64,000 nucleotides of DNA from Dryas octopetala (taxonomy: Eukaryota; Streptophyta; Magnoliopsida; Rosales; Rosaceae): the NCBI GenBank assembly GCA_963921425.1, contig OY992838.1, positions 186,001 to 250,000 on the forward strand, written 5' to 3'. A program made the translations under genes and the position numbers. Numbering within the stretch: the first letter of the stretch is position 1; the number at the start of each line of letters is the position of its first letter. A model generated the notes under the pieces. It was not told the origin of the DNA, made no database searches, and was given only the letters and a program-made list of their open reading frames with translations. Shown one piece after another: positions 17,001-25,887 of the stretch.

Positions 17001-20000
17001 AAACCGGTCCGTCAGAAGAGGAGGTCATACGATCCGGTCCGATACGCCGCCATGGCTGAAGAGGTAACCAAGTTGCAAAACAACGGGTTCATCCGGGAGA
17101 TCAACTACCCCGATTGGCTTGCCAACGTGGTCATGGTGAAAAAGAACAATGGGAAATGGAGGATGTGCGTGGACTTCACCGATCTGAACCGGGCTTGTCC
17201 CAAGGACAGCTTTCCCTTGCCCAGGATAGATCAGCTCGTCGATGCAACAGCAGGACATCAGCTCCTCAGCTTCATGGACGCCTACTCTGGATACAACCAG
17301 ATCCTGATGCACAAGTCCGACCAGGAAGGCACATCTTTCATAACGGATCGCGGCATGTACTGTTACAAGGTCATGCCCTTCGGCCTCAAAAACGCCGGAG
17401 CCACCTACCAAAGGCTGGTCAATCACATGTTCAGATCTTCCATCGGCAAATCCGTAGAGGTTTACGTGGATGACATGCTGGTCAAAAGCATCAAGGCGGA
17501 CGATCACGTCAGGGACCTCTCAGACATGTTCGGAGTCCTGAAGGAGTATCAGATGCGGCTGAACCCAGCCAAATGTGTCTTTGGGGTTCGGTCAGGAAAG
17601 TTCCTTGGCTACCTGGTCAGCCAACGGGGGATTGAGGCCAACCCGGAGAAGATCCAGGCCTTGATCAGCATGAAGTCTCCAAGGACACGCAAAGAAATCC
17701 AGAGTCTGACTGGAAGAGTCGCCGCCCTGAACCGGTTCATCTCAAAATCCACCGACCGGTGCCTCCCTTTCTTCAAAGCCTTAAGGGGAGCAGGGAAGGG
17801 CATAGAATGGACCCCCCAATGCGAGCAGGCTTTTCAAGATCTGAAAAGGCACATGGGGGAACCTCCCATCTTATCCAAACCAGAAGAAGGTGAAGAACTT
17901 TTTCTCTACCTCTCTGTCTCTGACTCGGCTCTCAGCTCAGTTCTAGTGAGAGAGGTCGGCGGTGTACAACACCCCGTCTTCTATACGAGCCGAGCTCTCG
18001 CCGATGCCGAGACCAGATATCCAAAGTTCGAGAAGATGGCTCTCGCCCTGGTCAGCTCGGCTCGGAAACTGAGACCCTACTTCCAGGCTCATTCAATCGT
18101 TGTCTTGACGGATCAGCCGCTCAGACAAATCCTGGCAAAACCCGAGACTTCGGGTCGGCTCATCAAGTGGTCAATCGAGCTCGGCGAGTTTGACATCATC
18201 TACCGTCCCAGGACGGCCATCAAAGGTCAAGCCATGTCGGACTTCATCTGTGAGTCGACCACCTCGACGGAGGATCCACCGCGCACCGACGCTATGCCAG
18301 CGGCGTCTGATCCGAACTCAAACGGCGATCACAGCCAGGTTGACCTCCTCACCTGGACCCTCTATGTGGACGGATCTTCCAACACCATGGGAAGTGGAGC
18401 CGGGCTTGTTCTGATCTCCCCAGAACAAGTTGTGATGGAGTATGCCCTTCGCTTCAGATTTCAAGCATCCAACAATGAAGCAGAGTATGAGGCTCTCATC
18501 GCCGGACTCAGACTGGCAAAGGAGCTCGGCGCAACCAAACTGAACATCTTCAGCGACTCCCAACTCATCGTCAATCAGATATTGGGAGAGTATGAGACTC
18601 GAGAACCTAGCATGACTGCCTATCTCGAGAAGACTCGTCTGCTGCTTGGGAACTTCCATGAGTACAAAATATCCCAAATCCCGAGGGCAGAAAACTGCAG
18701 AGCCGACGCCTTGGCACGTTTGGCTTCGGCCACAGACACCGGATCCGCTAGACACGTTCCAGTTGAAATCCTGGACAGACCTAGCACCGCCGAAAACGAA
18801 GTCACCGTCATGCAGACCGAGGCCGAGCCGAACTGGATGACGCCGATCATCAATTACTTGGTCTCCGGGATCCTTCCCCCGGAGAGAGACAAGGCACGTC
18901 TCATCAAGACGAGGTCGGCTCGGTTCAGCATGATCAATGGTCAGCTCTACAAAAGGAGTTTCTCCCTGCCCTACTTGCGGTGCGTCACTCCCCAAGAAGG
19001 TCAGGATGTGCTGAGAGAAATCCACGAGGGGATATGCGGAAACCATTCTGGAGGAAGAGCCCTTGCCTACAAGACAATCAGACAGGGTTACTTCTGGCCA
19101 ACGCTGAACAAAGACGCAGATCATCTCTCTCGCGCTTGTCTCAGATGCCAGCAATTTGCCGCGGTCCCCCATCAACCTCCCCAGGTTCTGACCTCCATAT
19201 CCAGCCCCTGGCCGTTCGCGCAGTGGGGACTCGATCTGATCGGTCCTATGCCGAAGGCGAAAGGGCAAGTCACTATGGCCGTAGTAGCAGTCGACTACTT
19301 CACCAAATGGGCCGAGGCCGAGCCCCTAGCCACAACCACAGCCGAACGAATGGAGACCTTCGTCTGGAAGAACATCATTTGCCGATTCGGCATGCCGCAC
19401 ACCATCATTGCGGACAATGGCAAACAGTTCGACTGCAAGAAGTTCAGGAGTTTTTGTTCGCGTCTAAACATCAACTTGCGCTTCACCGCGCCTTACCATC
19501 CGCAGTCAAACGGACAGGTCGAGGCCATCAACAAGATCATCAAGAAGACCCTCAAGACTAAGCTTGATAATGCTAAAGGAAATTGGCCTGAACTCTTGCC
19601 AGAGGTGCTTTGGTCTTACCGAACTTCCTATCGCAATTCTACGAAGGAAACACCTTACGCATTGGCATTCGGGACTGACGCTGTTGTCCCGGTCGAAATG
19701 GGGACTCCTTCATTCCGGACCGGCACATACAATCCCGAGACCAATGACACCGGACTTCGGCTCGGCCTGGACATGATCGAGGAAAGGCGAACCGACGCAA
19801 ATCTCTGCCGAGCCGCTTACCAGCAGAGGGTAGCCAAATACTACAATCAAAGGGTCAGACCCAGAAGCTTCGGATTGGGCAGTCTCGTCATGAAGAAGAA
19901 TCCCCTTGCCATCAAGGAGAGTTCGTTCGATCCGAACTGGACCGGACCATACAGAATCACAGGCATAGTCAAGCCTGGCACTTACAACTTGGCCACTCTG

Positions 20001-20060
20001 GCTGGGAAGCCTCTCAAGCATAGCTGGAACGCTGAACACTTGAAGACTTATTACCAGTAA
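14073..20060 (+). CDS. gag-pol polyprotein of the Tat element (1,995 aa)
   Basis: One uninterrupted frame; a second in-frame ATG lies at 14121. A coiled-coil-like segment sits at about residues 65-112. The retrotransposon gag domain (about 350-505) includes MDQYDGTKDPYDHL and WFRTL. The aspartic protease active site is FVDGGSSVNIL (about 742). Reverse transcriptase (about 980-1210) has the LNRACPKDSFPLP block and the YVDD catalytic box (about 1130). A first RNase H follows (about 1280-1400), then a second one beginning LYVDGSSN (about 1430-1560). Integrase has the HHCC zinc finger (H..H about 1650, CLRC about 1689) and a DDE core: D in GLDLIG (about 1720), D in ADNGKQ (about 1780), E in NGQVEAINK (about 1816). 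All catalytic boxes look intact. No stop or frameshift separates gag from pol. The polyprotein makes and integrates cDNA of the element. Confidence 0.96.
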   Translation: MCSSPQALSPSFTRVIMTTIFRDTSSSSGTSQNDERHQPETPEKTRGVQLPRTSKSKGPSKIRAAHKLLKESRRHLAAENALLKQNNELLAKQAELAGELARHRAQLENSGGSGFQSRRTRTEQEVLSPSPSRQSTPAEPNDQTDRQDSDHVFPGFEDMPPAEQAECLNAHRLLQQKQAAFGKRVPMNSSGDRAGPNTNRRPPAQSRLGANSPAGSAETRVPIGNRLGPITSQDPSPSGAHSGRRSVSDRLGSTMIMSDRRPVSERITRQPVSERLGNQAECSGENAAEPTPPDVENLVRTLVQDQIRSVHDRLGHVEVSRGYTGRADHGEELPLPYTSRILDAEVSRDTKPPKMDQYDGTKDPYDHLDSFRYAMEARQASEATKCRIFPSTLKGSARGWFRTLQPNSIDSFSDLRRAFLARYRVVSERLYNLNDMSLVKQQEGESLKAYLIRFNIEYTKCDDCDDRSAKNALMQGLHAGGLRSHLMRNPPSTYDELSAEATKWARAEEWDAQVEALNPKSTSTKRKEGEVASPKPQVQSKKTRTEEPRQLLGKGPKFVQYTEYTPLNAGLETIYSKVKDQLPVAREIKGPPPDKIKEGVFCKYHSNHGHVTGDCYALRDGIETLVRAGKINQFLAGGPRVPKAALKKPTNTIEVQDAAIGSIGGGPTFVGSSNRSQKEYVRQAAQAHESLSIQAGQPSTSKRQRKDWAPVTFEPNEANEIIFPHYDPVVIVAEVAGTTIARSFVDGGSSVNILYHSAFAQMGIGEDKLETDTPALVGFGGEVVQPLGHIYLPLSLGKGPIKKTCMTYFIVVKRPSAYNIILGRPALVDLDCIVHYANLLIKCPVGDDCIVIQGDQCSARSCYAASIKQKGQLPNSQELDSIADSGRWPRAETFDFTSEPNPESRPLPAEAWEEVPISAEAPDRLVRVGTQISPEQRSAIIDFLRANAEVFAWSYDDMPGISSDVITHRLNTDPGCKPVRQKRRSYDPVRYAAMAEEVTKLQNNGFIREINYPDWLANVVMVKKNNGKWRMCVDFTDLNRACPKDSFPLPRIDQLVDATAGHQLLSFMDAYSGYNQILMHKSDQEGTSFITDRGMYCYKVMPFGLKNAGATYQRLVNHMFRSSIGKSVEVYVDDMLVKSIKADDHVRDLSDMFGVLKEYQMRLNPAKCVFGVRSGKFLGYLVSQRGIEANPEKIQALISMKSPRTRKEIQSLTGRVAALNRFISKSTDRCLPFFKALRGAGKGIEWTPQCEQAFQDLKRHMGEPPILSKPEEGEELFLYLSVSDSALSSVLVREVGGVQHPVFYTSRALADAETRYPKFEKMALALVSSARKLRPYFQAHSIVVLTDQPLRQILAKPETSGRLIKWSIELGEFDIIYRPRTAIKGQAMSDFICESTTSTEDPPRTDAMPAASDPNSNGDHSQVDLLTWTLYVDGSSNTMGSGAGLVLISPEQVVMEYALRFRFQASNNEAEYEALIAGLRLAKELGATKLNIFSDSQLIVNQILGEYETREPSMTAYLEKTRLLLGNFHEYKISQIPRAENCRADALARLASATDTGSARHVPVEILDRPSTAENEVTVMQTEAEPNWMTPIINYLVSGILPPERDKARLIKTRSARFSMINGQLYKRSFSLPYLRCVTPQEGQDVLREIHEGICGNHSGGRALAYKTIRQGYFWPTLNKDADHLSRACLRCQQFAAVPHQPPQVLTSISSPWPFAQWGLDLIGPMPKAKGQVTMAVVAVDYFTKWAEAEPLATTTAERMETFVWKNIICRFGMPHTIIADNGKQFDCKKFRSFCSRLNINLRFTAPYHPQSNGQVEAINKIIKKTLKTKLDNAKGNWPELLPEVLWSYRTSYRNSTKETPYALAFGTDAVVPVEMGTPSFRTGTYNPETNDTGLRLGLDMIEERRTDANLCRAAYQQRVAKYYNQRVRPRSFGLGSLVMKKNPLAIKESSFDPNWTGPYRITGIVKPGTYNLATLAGKPLKHSWNAEHLKTYYQ

Positions 20061-20996
20061 AATGTAGTTAGGATCGGGGACTGTCCGACCTAACACCCAT
20101 TCCAATCAATGAAGAGATGAACACATTTTGACTCATTTCTTCTTATTTTTTCGAAGCGAACACTGGGGACTCTACTCCTATACACTTTCAACAAAGAGGA
20201 AAAATCTAAGTGTTCCCTCCGAAAAAATAACAAACCCATGTGCCGAGCCGAAGTGCCATTTTCGGCCCGACGCTCGGTACATTACAGACTCATCAGGTCT
20301 ATAAACTCATGTGTCGAGCTGGCGCGCCATTTCCGGCCCGATGCTCGGCATATTACAGACTCATCAGGTCTATAAACTCATGTGTCGAGCTGGCGCGCCA
20401 TTTCCGGCCCGATGCTCGGCATATTACAGACTCATCAGGTCTATAAAAATCCCTGTCCGAGCCGAAGTGACTTCCTACAGTCCTAACGTTCAACAGGATA
20501 TTTCTAAAAGAAAAATATACACTCCAACCAAAACTTTCATCGTGCATGCCGAGCCGATCTGAAAGGAGGTTTGAATATTTTTCTCAAAACAAAAACTGCA
20601 TTCCTAAATATCTCAATGGGTATGCCGAACCCATCCGGGATCACTAGGGTTGTTAAATTTTTACTTATCTTAGTTATGCTTATCAAGCTGACCCTAAGAC
20701 AAGTTCTAATTTATCATTACCATTCATTCTCATTGCGATCGGCATGTCGGGCCGATCCCAGAATGTCTTGGTTTTTATTATTGTCACTTTTATCACTTTC
20801 ATGTGTTATTAGTTTTGTCTTTTAGCTTAATTTCCGAGCCTAACTGACAGCAACTTGTATCATATAAAGAAAATATTGATAAATAAATAACATAAAACCA
20901 AATACAAATTGTTCCAAAAACAATTAAACCCGAGCCACACTTCGGCTCGGGAACAAAAAACAAAAACAAGATAACATAAAAAACAAAATAAAGCCA
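20061..20996. other. Element 3' region between the convergent ORFs
   Basis: 936 bp between the gag-pol stop and the antisense ORF stop. It starts with GC-rich sequence and a 71-bp tandem repeat, then becomes AT-rich with scattered 'gccgagccg' motifs. No gene is supported. It must contain 3' ends for the antisense transcript and the gag-pol side. Confidence 0.6.
20232..20446 (+). repeat. 71-bp tandem repeat, three units
   Basis: The marker 'catcaggtct' recurs at 20291, 20362 and 20433, an exact 71-bp period. Units 2 and 3 are nearly identical (gtgtcgagctggcgcgcc ... ctataa); unit 1 is more diverged. Variable tandem repeats at this place are typical of Tat/Ogre elements and have been proposed as seeds of satellite DNA. 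Confidence 0.93.
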
Positions 20997-23399
20997 TCAT
21001 GCAGATCGTTCGGCAGGGCCCTCCAGGATCGGCTCGATGGACTCCTCGGGCGTCTCCTCACCGAGCTGCACCACCTCAACCCCTCCGATCTGCATCTCAG
21101 CGTTAGGATCGGATTCGGGGGCCGGGGGGATCGGGGTCGGCTCGTACGCGGGCAGTGGAGGATCTTCCGGAGTTGGCTCGGCTTCGGCGGGGACATGGCG
21201 ATCGGGAGGAGGAAGCTCGTCCTGGTGACTCCCCTGGGTATCCTCCCCCTCGTCATCGGACTCGCCAAGGAATGAGACATCCCAGTCCGGCCTCTTCGAC
21301 TTGATCTCGTCCAGAAGCTCCTTATACCCCTCGAAGTGGGCATCGGTAAGTGCCTGAGCGCTCGGCATTTCAGCTCGACGTCGGAGCTCGGCATTTTCAA
21401 ACCTCCGTTCGGCCGCCTCGACGTCTCGCTGGAGATCGCCGACATAGTGCCTCAAGTCAGCCACATTTTGCTCCGAGGACGCAAGCTCCTTGTCGAGCCG
21501 AGCGACCTCCTCCTCCTTCCTGGCCAGCCTGGACTGCAGACCCTCCGACCGTTCGCGCTCGGCATTGACCGTCCGCTCGGCCTCGGCCAACTTCTCTTTC
21601 AGCTCTACGACCCGTGCCCGAAACCTCTCCAGTTTCGCCTCGGCATCGACGGCGGCCTTAGCAGCTTCGAACTGCCTCATGGCGAGCTGCAAGAAAAACA
21701 TATCTGTTACTAATCCGAACCGAGCGGATAGACAAAATCCAAAGTAAAAAAGACTTACCATCATAGCCTGGCGGGATGTGATCAATGCCTGGTGGCTGAA
21801 GCCCGGCTCGCCATGACCGGTCCACAGCCCCTCCAGCGCCTTCGGCGTCATCACACGCTTAAAGCCCGTGACGAACGGCTCGAGGCAAGGGTCTACCTCC
21901 ACCGCCTTCAGGGGCCCCGATCCGGACGCCTCGGCATCAGAACCGCTGGGCCCGGCCCGAGCTCTCTTCTCCACCGGGGCCTCGGCCTGGGGAGCTTTCC
22001 TCTTCTCTGCCTGCCGAGTCGGTCTCGGCGCAGGAGATCTAGGCTGAGCTGCCGCTGGGGCAGGAACCTGGACCGGCTCGGCAGGGGCCCGCCCCGCGGC
22101 CCTCCTCTGGACGCTCCGAGCAGCCTTCCTCCTCAGGCGAGCCTCCAGTTCGGTGGGCGCCATTCCCCTTTCTGCCATAGGATTCCACCTGGGTACAAAC
22201 CAGGAGATCCCGCTCTGTCTGATCTGGGTTTCCCCGAGCAGAAACTTGGTTGACAAGTATTCTGCTGGTGAGTCCCTGATCGCGGCGATCTGGTCCTTGA
22301 GCTCACCTCGGAGTTTATACTTGCCCCAACTGACTGCAAAGACAAAGCCAAAAGAGTTAGACAAAAAAAAAAATGCAATTATTACAAGACGTAAGCAAAT
22401 TGTCCTCGGATCGGCCCCAAACTCCCAATGCCCACCTGGAATCCTAAAGGCTCTGGGAACTCGAGCCGAAGTCATTCTGTTCGGATCGGCGAACTCCCAA
22501 TCCCCAGAGACAAAGAAATATCTTTTCTTCCATGTCTTCTGGGAAGAGGGGTTCCCACCGAAGAGTGGCCCCGAGTACGCCTGAAGGTTGTAGAATCCGA
22601 GCTCGCTCTGCTTCGACCTCAGCGCGTAATTACAGAACAGGATGTCCTTGTGTGGCACACACTTGTGCACTTTGTGCCACAAGATATGCATAGACAGGAT
22701 GATCCTGTATACGTTCGGGTTCAGCTGGTGTGGCGCCGCGCCGATCGTCGCGAGCCAATCCTGCAGGAAGGCGTGTAGGGGGAGCCGAACCCCATTCTCA
22801 AACATCTCCGGGTACATGGTCACCCATCCTATCGGGGGTCGGCTCGGCTTCTCCCCCTCGGCCGGCAACCTCATCAACACGGAGTCGGGAACTGAGTACC
22901 TGTCCCTCAAGTCCCGGAGATGGTACTCGGTCATCTCATTGGGGATCTGATCGGCCTTCCACGCCAATTCCTCGTAGAAGTCCGGGTCGATCGGACTCCC
23001 CGTCACCCCCTGGGCCGAGGTCGACGCCTCATGACCCCTGTCTCTTTCATCCGAGCCTGAGGTGAGTCTGCTCGGGATGGTTGCGATCGGCTCGACGTCA
23101 AGAGGCTCTTCGTCGCCTCCTTCGGCCGTCCCTTGTTCCCGATCGGAACTCAGTATCTCGGGATTCTCTTGGTCTCCTCGGGCTCGGCGCTCGCCACCTG
23201 GGTTACGATTCAATGCCGAGCCGGCCTCGTCCAACTCTTCGGACAAACCATCCCAACTCGCCTCACCCGCAGGTGGGCTTCGGCTCGGCTCGGCCTCACC
23301 CGCAGACGGGCTTCGGCTCATCTCAGCCTCACTATCTCCTTCAAAGGCTTCTCCCGAGCCGAGCCGGCCACTCGAGTCAGTCTCAGACATTACAAGCAC
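20997..23399 (-). CDS. Antisense ORF of the Tat element (PF04195-like, 'putative gypsy type transposon')
   Basis: An 800-codon open frame running against gag-pol, between pol and the 3' LTR; a second ATG at 23390 (MSETDSSG) may be the real start. Residues 1-140 are acidic and Ser/Pro-rich. Residues about 170-300 (GWVTMYPEMF, GVRLPLHAFLQDWL, ILWHKV) resemble the plant domain Pfam calls 'Putative gypsy type transposon'. The last third is a Glu/Ala/Arg-rich coiled coil, then an acidic Pro-rich tail. Two intron-like segments are visible: 22435-22334 (102 nt) and 21758-21687 (72 nt). Each has GT..AG ends and a pyrimidine-rich acceptor, is a multiple of three and lacks stops, so spliced (742 aa) and unspliced (800 aa) forms are both open. 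Extra antisense ORFs are known in Tat elements but their function is not established. Confidence 0.85.
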   Translation of the reverse strand: MLVMSETDSSGRLGSGEAFEGDSEAEMSRSPSAGEAEPSRSPPAGEASWDGLSEELDEAGSALNRNPGGERRARGDQENPEILSSDREQGTAEGGDEEPLDVEPIATIPSRLTSGSDERDRGHEASTSAQGVTGSPIDPDFYEELAWKADQIPNEMTEYHLRDLRDRYSVPDSVLMRLPAEGEKPSRPPIGWVTMYPEMFENGVRLPLHAFLQDWLATIGAAPHQLNPNVYRIILSMHILWHKVHKCVPHKDILFCNYALRSKQSELGFYNLQAYSGPLFGGNPSSQKTWKKRYFFVSGDWEFADPNRMTSARVPRAFRIPGGHWEFGADPRTICLRLVIIAFFFLSNSFGFVFAVSWGKYKLRGELKDQIAAIRDSPAEYLSTKFLLGETQIRQSGISWFVPRWNPMAERGMAPTELEARLRRKAARSVQRRAAGRAPAEPVQVPAPAAAQPRSPAPRPTRQAEKRKAPQAEAPVEKRARAGPSGSDAEASGSGPLKAVEVDPCLEPFVTGFKRVMTPKALEGLWTGHGEPGFSHQALITSRQAMMVSLFYFGFCLSARFGLVTDMFFLQLAMRQFEAAKAAVDAEAKLERFRARVVELKEKLAEAERTVNAERERSEGLQSRLARKEEEVARLDKELASSEQNVADLRHYVGDLQRDVEAAERRFENAELRRRAEMPSAQALTDAHFEGYKELLDEIKSKRPDWDVSFLGESDDEGEDTQGSHQDELPPPDRHVPAEAEPTPEDPPLPAYEPTPIPPAPESDPNAEMQIGGVEVVQLGEETPEESIEPILEGPAERSA
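21687..21758 (-). other. Frame-preserving intron candidate 2 of the antisense ORF
   Basis: 72 nt with donor ATG|GTAAGT and acceptor TTTTTCTTGCAG|CTC. It encodes a hydrophobic, AT-rich insert (VSLFYFGFCL...) inside a GC-rich coiled-coil region, which is what retained intron sequence would look like. Confidence 0.75.
22334..22435 (-). other. Frame-preserving intron candidate 1 of the antisense ORF
   Basis: 102 nt with donor CCAG|GTGGGC (weak) and acceptor CTTTGTCTTTGCAG|TC preceded by a poly-T run. Phase is 1 at both ends, so splicing keeps the frame. It encodes an AT-rich hydrophobic stretch (IIAFFFLSNSFGFVFA). Confidence 0.65.
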
Positions 23400-24028
23400 C
23401 TTCTCACCTTTCTCTCTCTTGCTTTTTGAATCAAAAAGTGATTTTTCTCAAGAACTCTCAAGAACACACGCCCAAAACCCGAAAATGCAGAAAACTCAAA
23501 AAGGAGGAGAATCACTTACTGGTTTTCCTCCGCCCAAAGTCTCCGCCCCTAACACACTAGGAACCACCTCGCCCACGACCGTGTCTGGTCAAAGTCGAGA
23601 TCGGACAACCTCTCGGACGGCGGTGAGAGATTGAATTTCGCGGCGAGAGAGGGAGGTTTCGTAGAGAAAGGAAGAAACTGAAGATGAAAGTGAAGAGGCA
23701 GAGAGAGAAAGGGACCTTTTATATCCCATGCAAATCTGATCTCAGCCCTTCATTTCTGGCGCTTCACATGCCAGATCTTGACACCTGTCAAGCATTCAAA
23801 AATACCCATAAAGAGGTGACCCTTACGTTCCCCCATGCAGAAATCAAACGTCCCTTCACCTGCCCCTGAGATATTTTGGTCAATTACAAGTCACACCTGT
23901 TCGGATCTTCGGGGACGCAGGCTCGTAGGGTTCGGCTCGGATCAAGCAACATGCTATCTTTGGGATTGTCCTTACACTTCAGCTTCCAATCCACCACTGT
24001 CCGTTCGGCTCGGAAGCTGGGGGACTCC
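23400..24028 (-). promoter_or_regulatory. Antisense promoter and 5' leader of the antisense ORF
   Basis: On the minus strand a TATAAAAG box lies at about 23724-23717, roughly 320 bp upstream of the ATG at 23399. The stretch between is purine/pyrimidine skewed like a plant leader. This supports independent antisense transcription. The right end carries the polypurine tract of the element. Confidence 0.6.
24013..24028 (+). other. Polypurine tract
   Basis: GAAGCTGGGGGACTCC immediately precedes the TG of the 3' LTR, the expected position of the plus-strand primer. Confidence 0.75.
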
Positions 24029-25093
24029 TGTTTGTGGGAAAATCCACATCGATCCGAATAGCCAATCACAGCTCGACACGTGGCTGGTCAACACCCACCT
24101 CGGAGTTGACTTTCTATGGTCAAACTTTGACCTCCACATCATCACTGGTCAACATTTCCTCTGCCAGCTCAGACCGAATTTCCACGCCGGGCCCACCATG
24201 TTCGGTCCGAACCGAACCGATGATCTTTCAATGGATCGAGTGTCCATCTCACCACGGTCATTCCGGTTCGGCTCGGCTCGGCACGGGGCACGGACCTTTT
24301 TCGAGTTCTGGCGTCGACCAGTTAGGGCTCGGAAGGACCCCAGTCTACTGGATCGGCTCGGTCTTGAATCCCATGCCCGATCCGATCACACATGGACTTT
24401 ATGTCTACGCATAAGAACATGTGCTTGTATCGGCTCGGCTCGGCTCGGCTCTCCGCCGCCATTCCCGGGAAGATCACGCTGGGACGAACCGCCACACTTA
24501 AATGCGCCTGACACAAATCTTCTGACAGAGGGGATATCAGGCTTGCATTCATGACTACTGGAGCAGTCTGCCTGAACCTTCCAGCCTTGCATTTAATGAA
24601 GCATTCAATGCAGCATTGAATGCTGAAGAAGCAGGCAGCTGAGCATGCAACTAGGTCTGACCAGGTACGTGGGTCTCTGGCAACCATTCATTCACATGCA
24701 GGTATCTTACTCATTAAGGTTTCCTTTGCTTATATATATCAAGTCATATGTGCAAAAACAAGGACTACGCATCTACACACAAAACACTTACACAAAATTT
24801 CCATTCTCCCAAGAGCATACCCAACTTGCTGAGAATAACCCAGAACATTTGCCTTGTTCTTCCCATTCTCCCAAGTTCTTCCTTTGTTCTTCCTCATCCA
24901 CCATCAAACACCATCACTGACTTCATCATCGGAGCGTGTTTGGCTGGTACCACACCGGTCCATCTCCCTTGACCTTTTTTCTCTTGCAGGAAGATCTCAA
25001 CCAGCATCTACTTCATCATCCAGCGAAGCACCTGATCAGCCAGATCAGCTTATCTAAGTTGTCGCATCTACCTTACGAGAATTTGCATCAACA
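24029..25093 (+). repeat. 3' LTR
   Basis: 1,065 bp, one base different from the 5' LTR. It is followed by the target duplication CATAT (25094-25098). Confidence 0.97.
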
Positions 25094-25887
25094 CATATAT
25101 ATAGTGATATTACGTGCAACTATTTGTCATTGATATTCATGTGTGGTTACGTGTGCTATGGCATCCTAACACATTTATATTATTGACAAATAGAGTTCTT
25201 TTTATAATAGTATAGACGATTATACGGTTGTCTGTCTATAGCATGCAGGAACCAGCTAGCAGTGTCTGTGAACTTTCACATGAACTTCTTGGAAGTTTCT
25301 TTAACTGTTCCAACGTACTGTGGATTTTGGTCTCAGATTGTATCAGTACTATGTCGTACATTGAGAAAACAAAACCATGCGTACAGTTGTAATTGATATA
25401 TCATTAATTAATTTAAATCCATCAAATAGTTATAAATTTTTAAGCTCTCGATCTTTGGTTGGCTACATCTTGTCTGCTTTCTAACAATCAAGAACAGGGT
25501 AGCTAGGCTGGCACCCTCCCTTCGTGCATGCATGTATGATTGGTCTTATTAGTCTTATCACCAACAACAATATCTTAATTAACCATACATTAATTGGTCT
25601 CCTACATTGCAAGCTGTTACCAATTTTATACATATATTTCGCGACTTCCGTACTGAAAAGGATTCTTCATAGTCCTTTCCCTAAGTTCTCAGATCTAATT
25701 CTGGCTAATTAAGCTGTCTTTTTGTGTAGCTATAGCTATGGATATATAAGACTATAGCTTCAGGCTTCTAGTAGTGCATATACATATCATCCACAAAACC
25801 CTCAACAATTAATATCCATCGCATAGCGCAGCTAGCTAATTGCTGTCACATATCATCAACATCATCACAATCATCAGTGAGATTAAG
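25094..25887 (+). promoter_or_regulatory. DUF241 gene upstream region
   Basis: 794 bp of AT-rich host DNA. A TATATAAG box at about 25743-25750 lies ~140 bp before the likely start codon. No other gene is seen. Confidence 0.45.

Larger units (their letters stand above)
12974..25093 (+). mobile_element. Complete Ty3/gypsy LTR retrotransposon, Tat lineage, 12.1 kb
   Basis: Two 1,065-bp LTRs (12974-14038 and 24029-25093) start TGTTTGTGGG and end ATCAACA. CATAT flanks both sides (12969-12973 and 25094-25098), a clean 5-bp target duplication. The order is LTR, PBS, gag-pol, 71-bp tandem repeats, antisense ORF, polypurine tract, LTR. The second RNase H-like domain, the extra antisense ORF and the repeat-rich 3' region are traits of the Tat group (Tat/Ogre/Retand-like). 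No chromodomain is seen at the C-terminus. gag-pol is open throughout and the LTRs differ at one base, so the copy looks both recent and potentially active. GC content is far above the flanking DNA, with many 'cggctcgg' runs. Confidence 0.97.

Noticed and set aside
18318-19268. 316-codon antisense ORF inside pol (and other long ORFs antisense or out of frame to gag-pol)
   Set aside because: The GC-rich codon usage of pol keeps other frames open; no domain, no promoter and no separate start context is seen.
20232-20446. Possible CRISPR-like array
   Set aside because: Direct 71-bp repeats without unique spacers, in a plant retrotransposon.
20997-23399. The antisense ORF as an unrelated host gene captured by the element
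   Set aside because: Its domain is the one typical of gypsy elements of this group and its codon use matches gag-pol; a host origin is not needed, though not excluded.
12974-25093. Integrated pararetrovirus
   Set aside because: Perfect LTRs, a 5-bp target duplication, a polypurine tract and a gypsy-type integrase show an LTR retrotransposon; no movement or coat protein genes.
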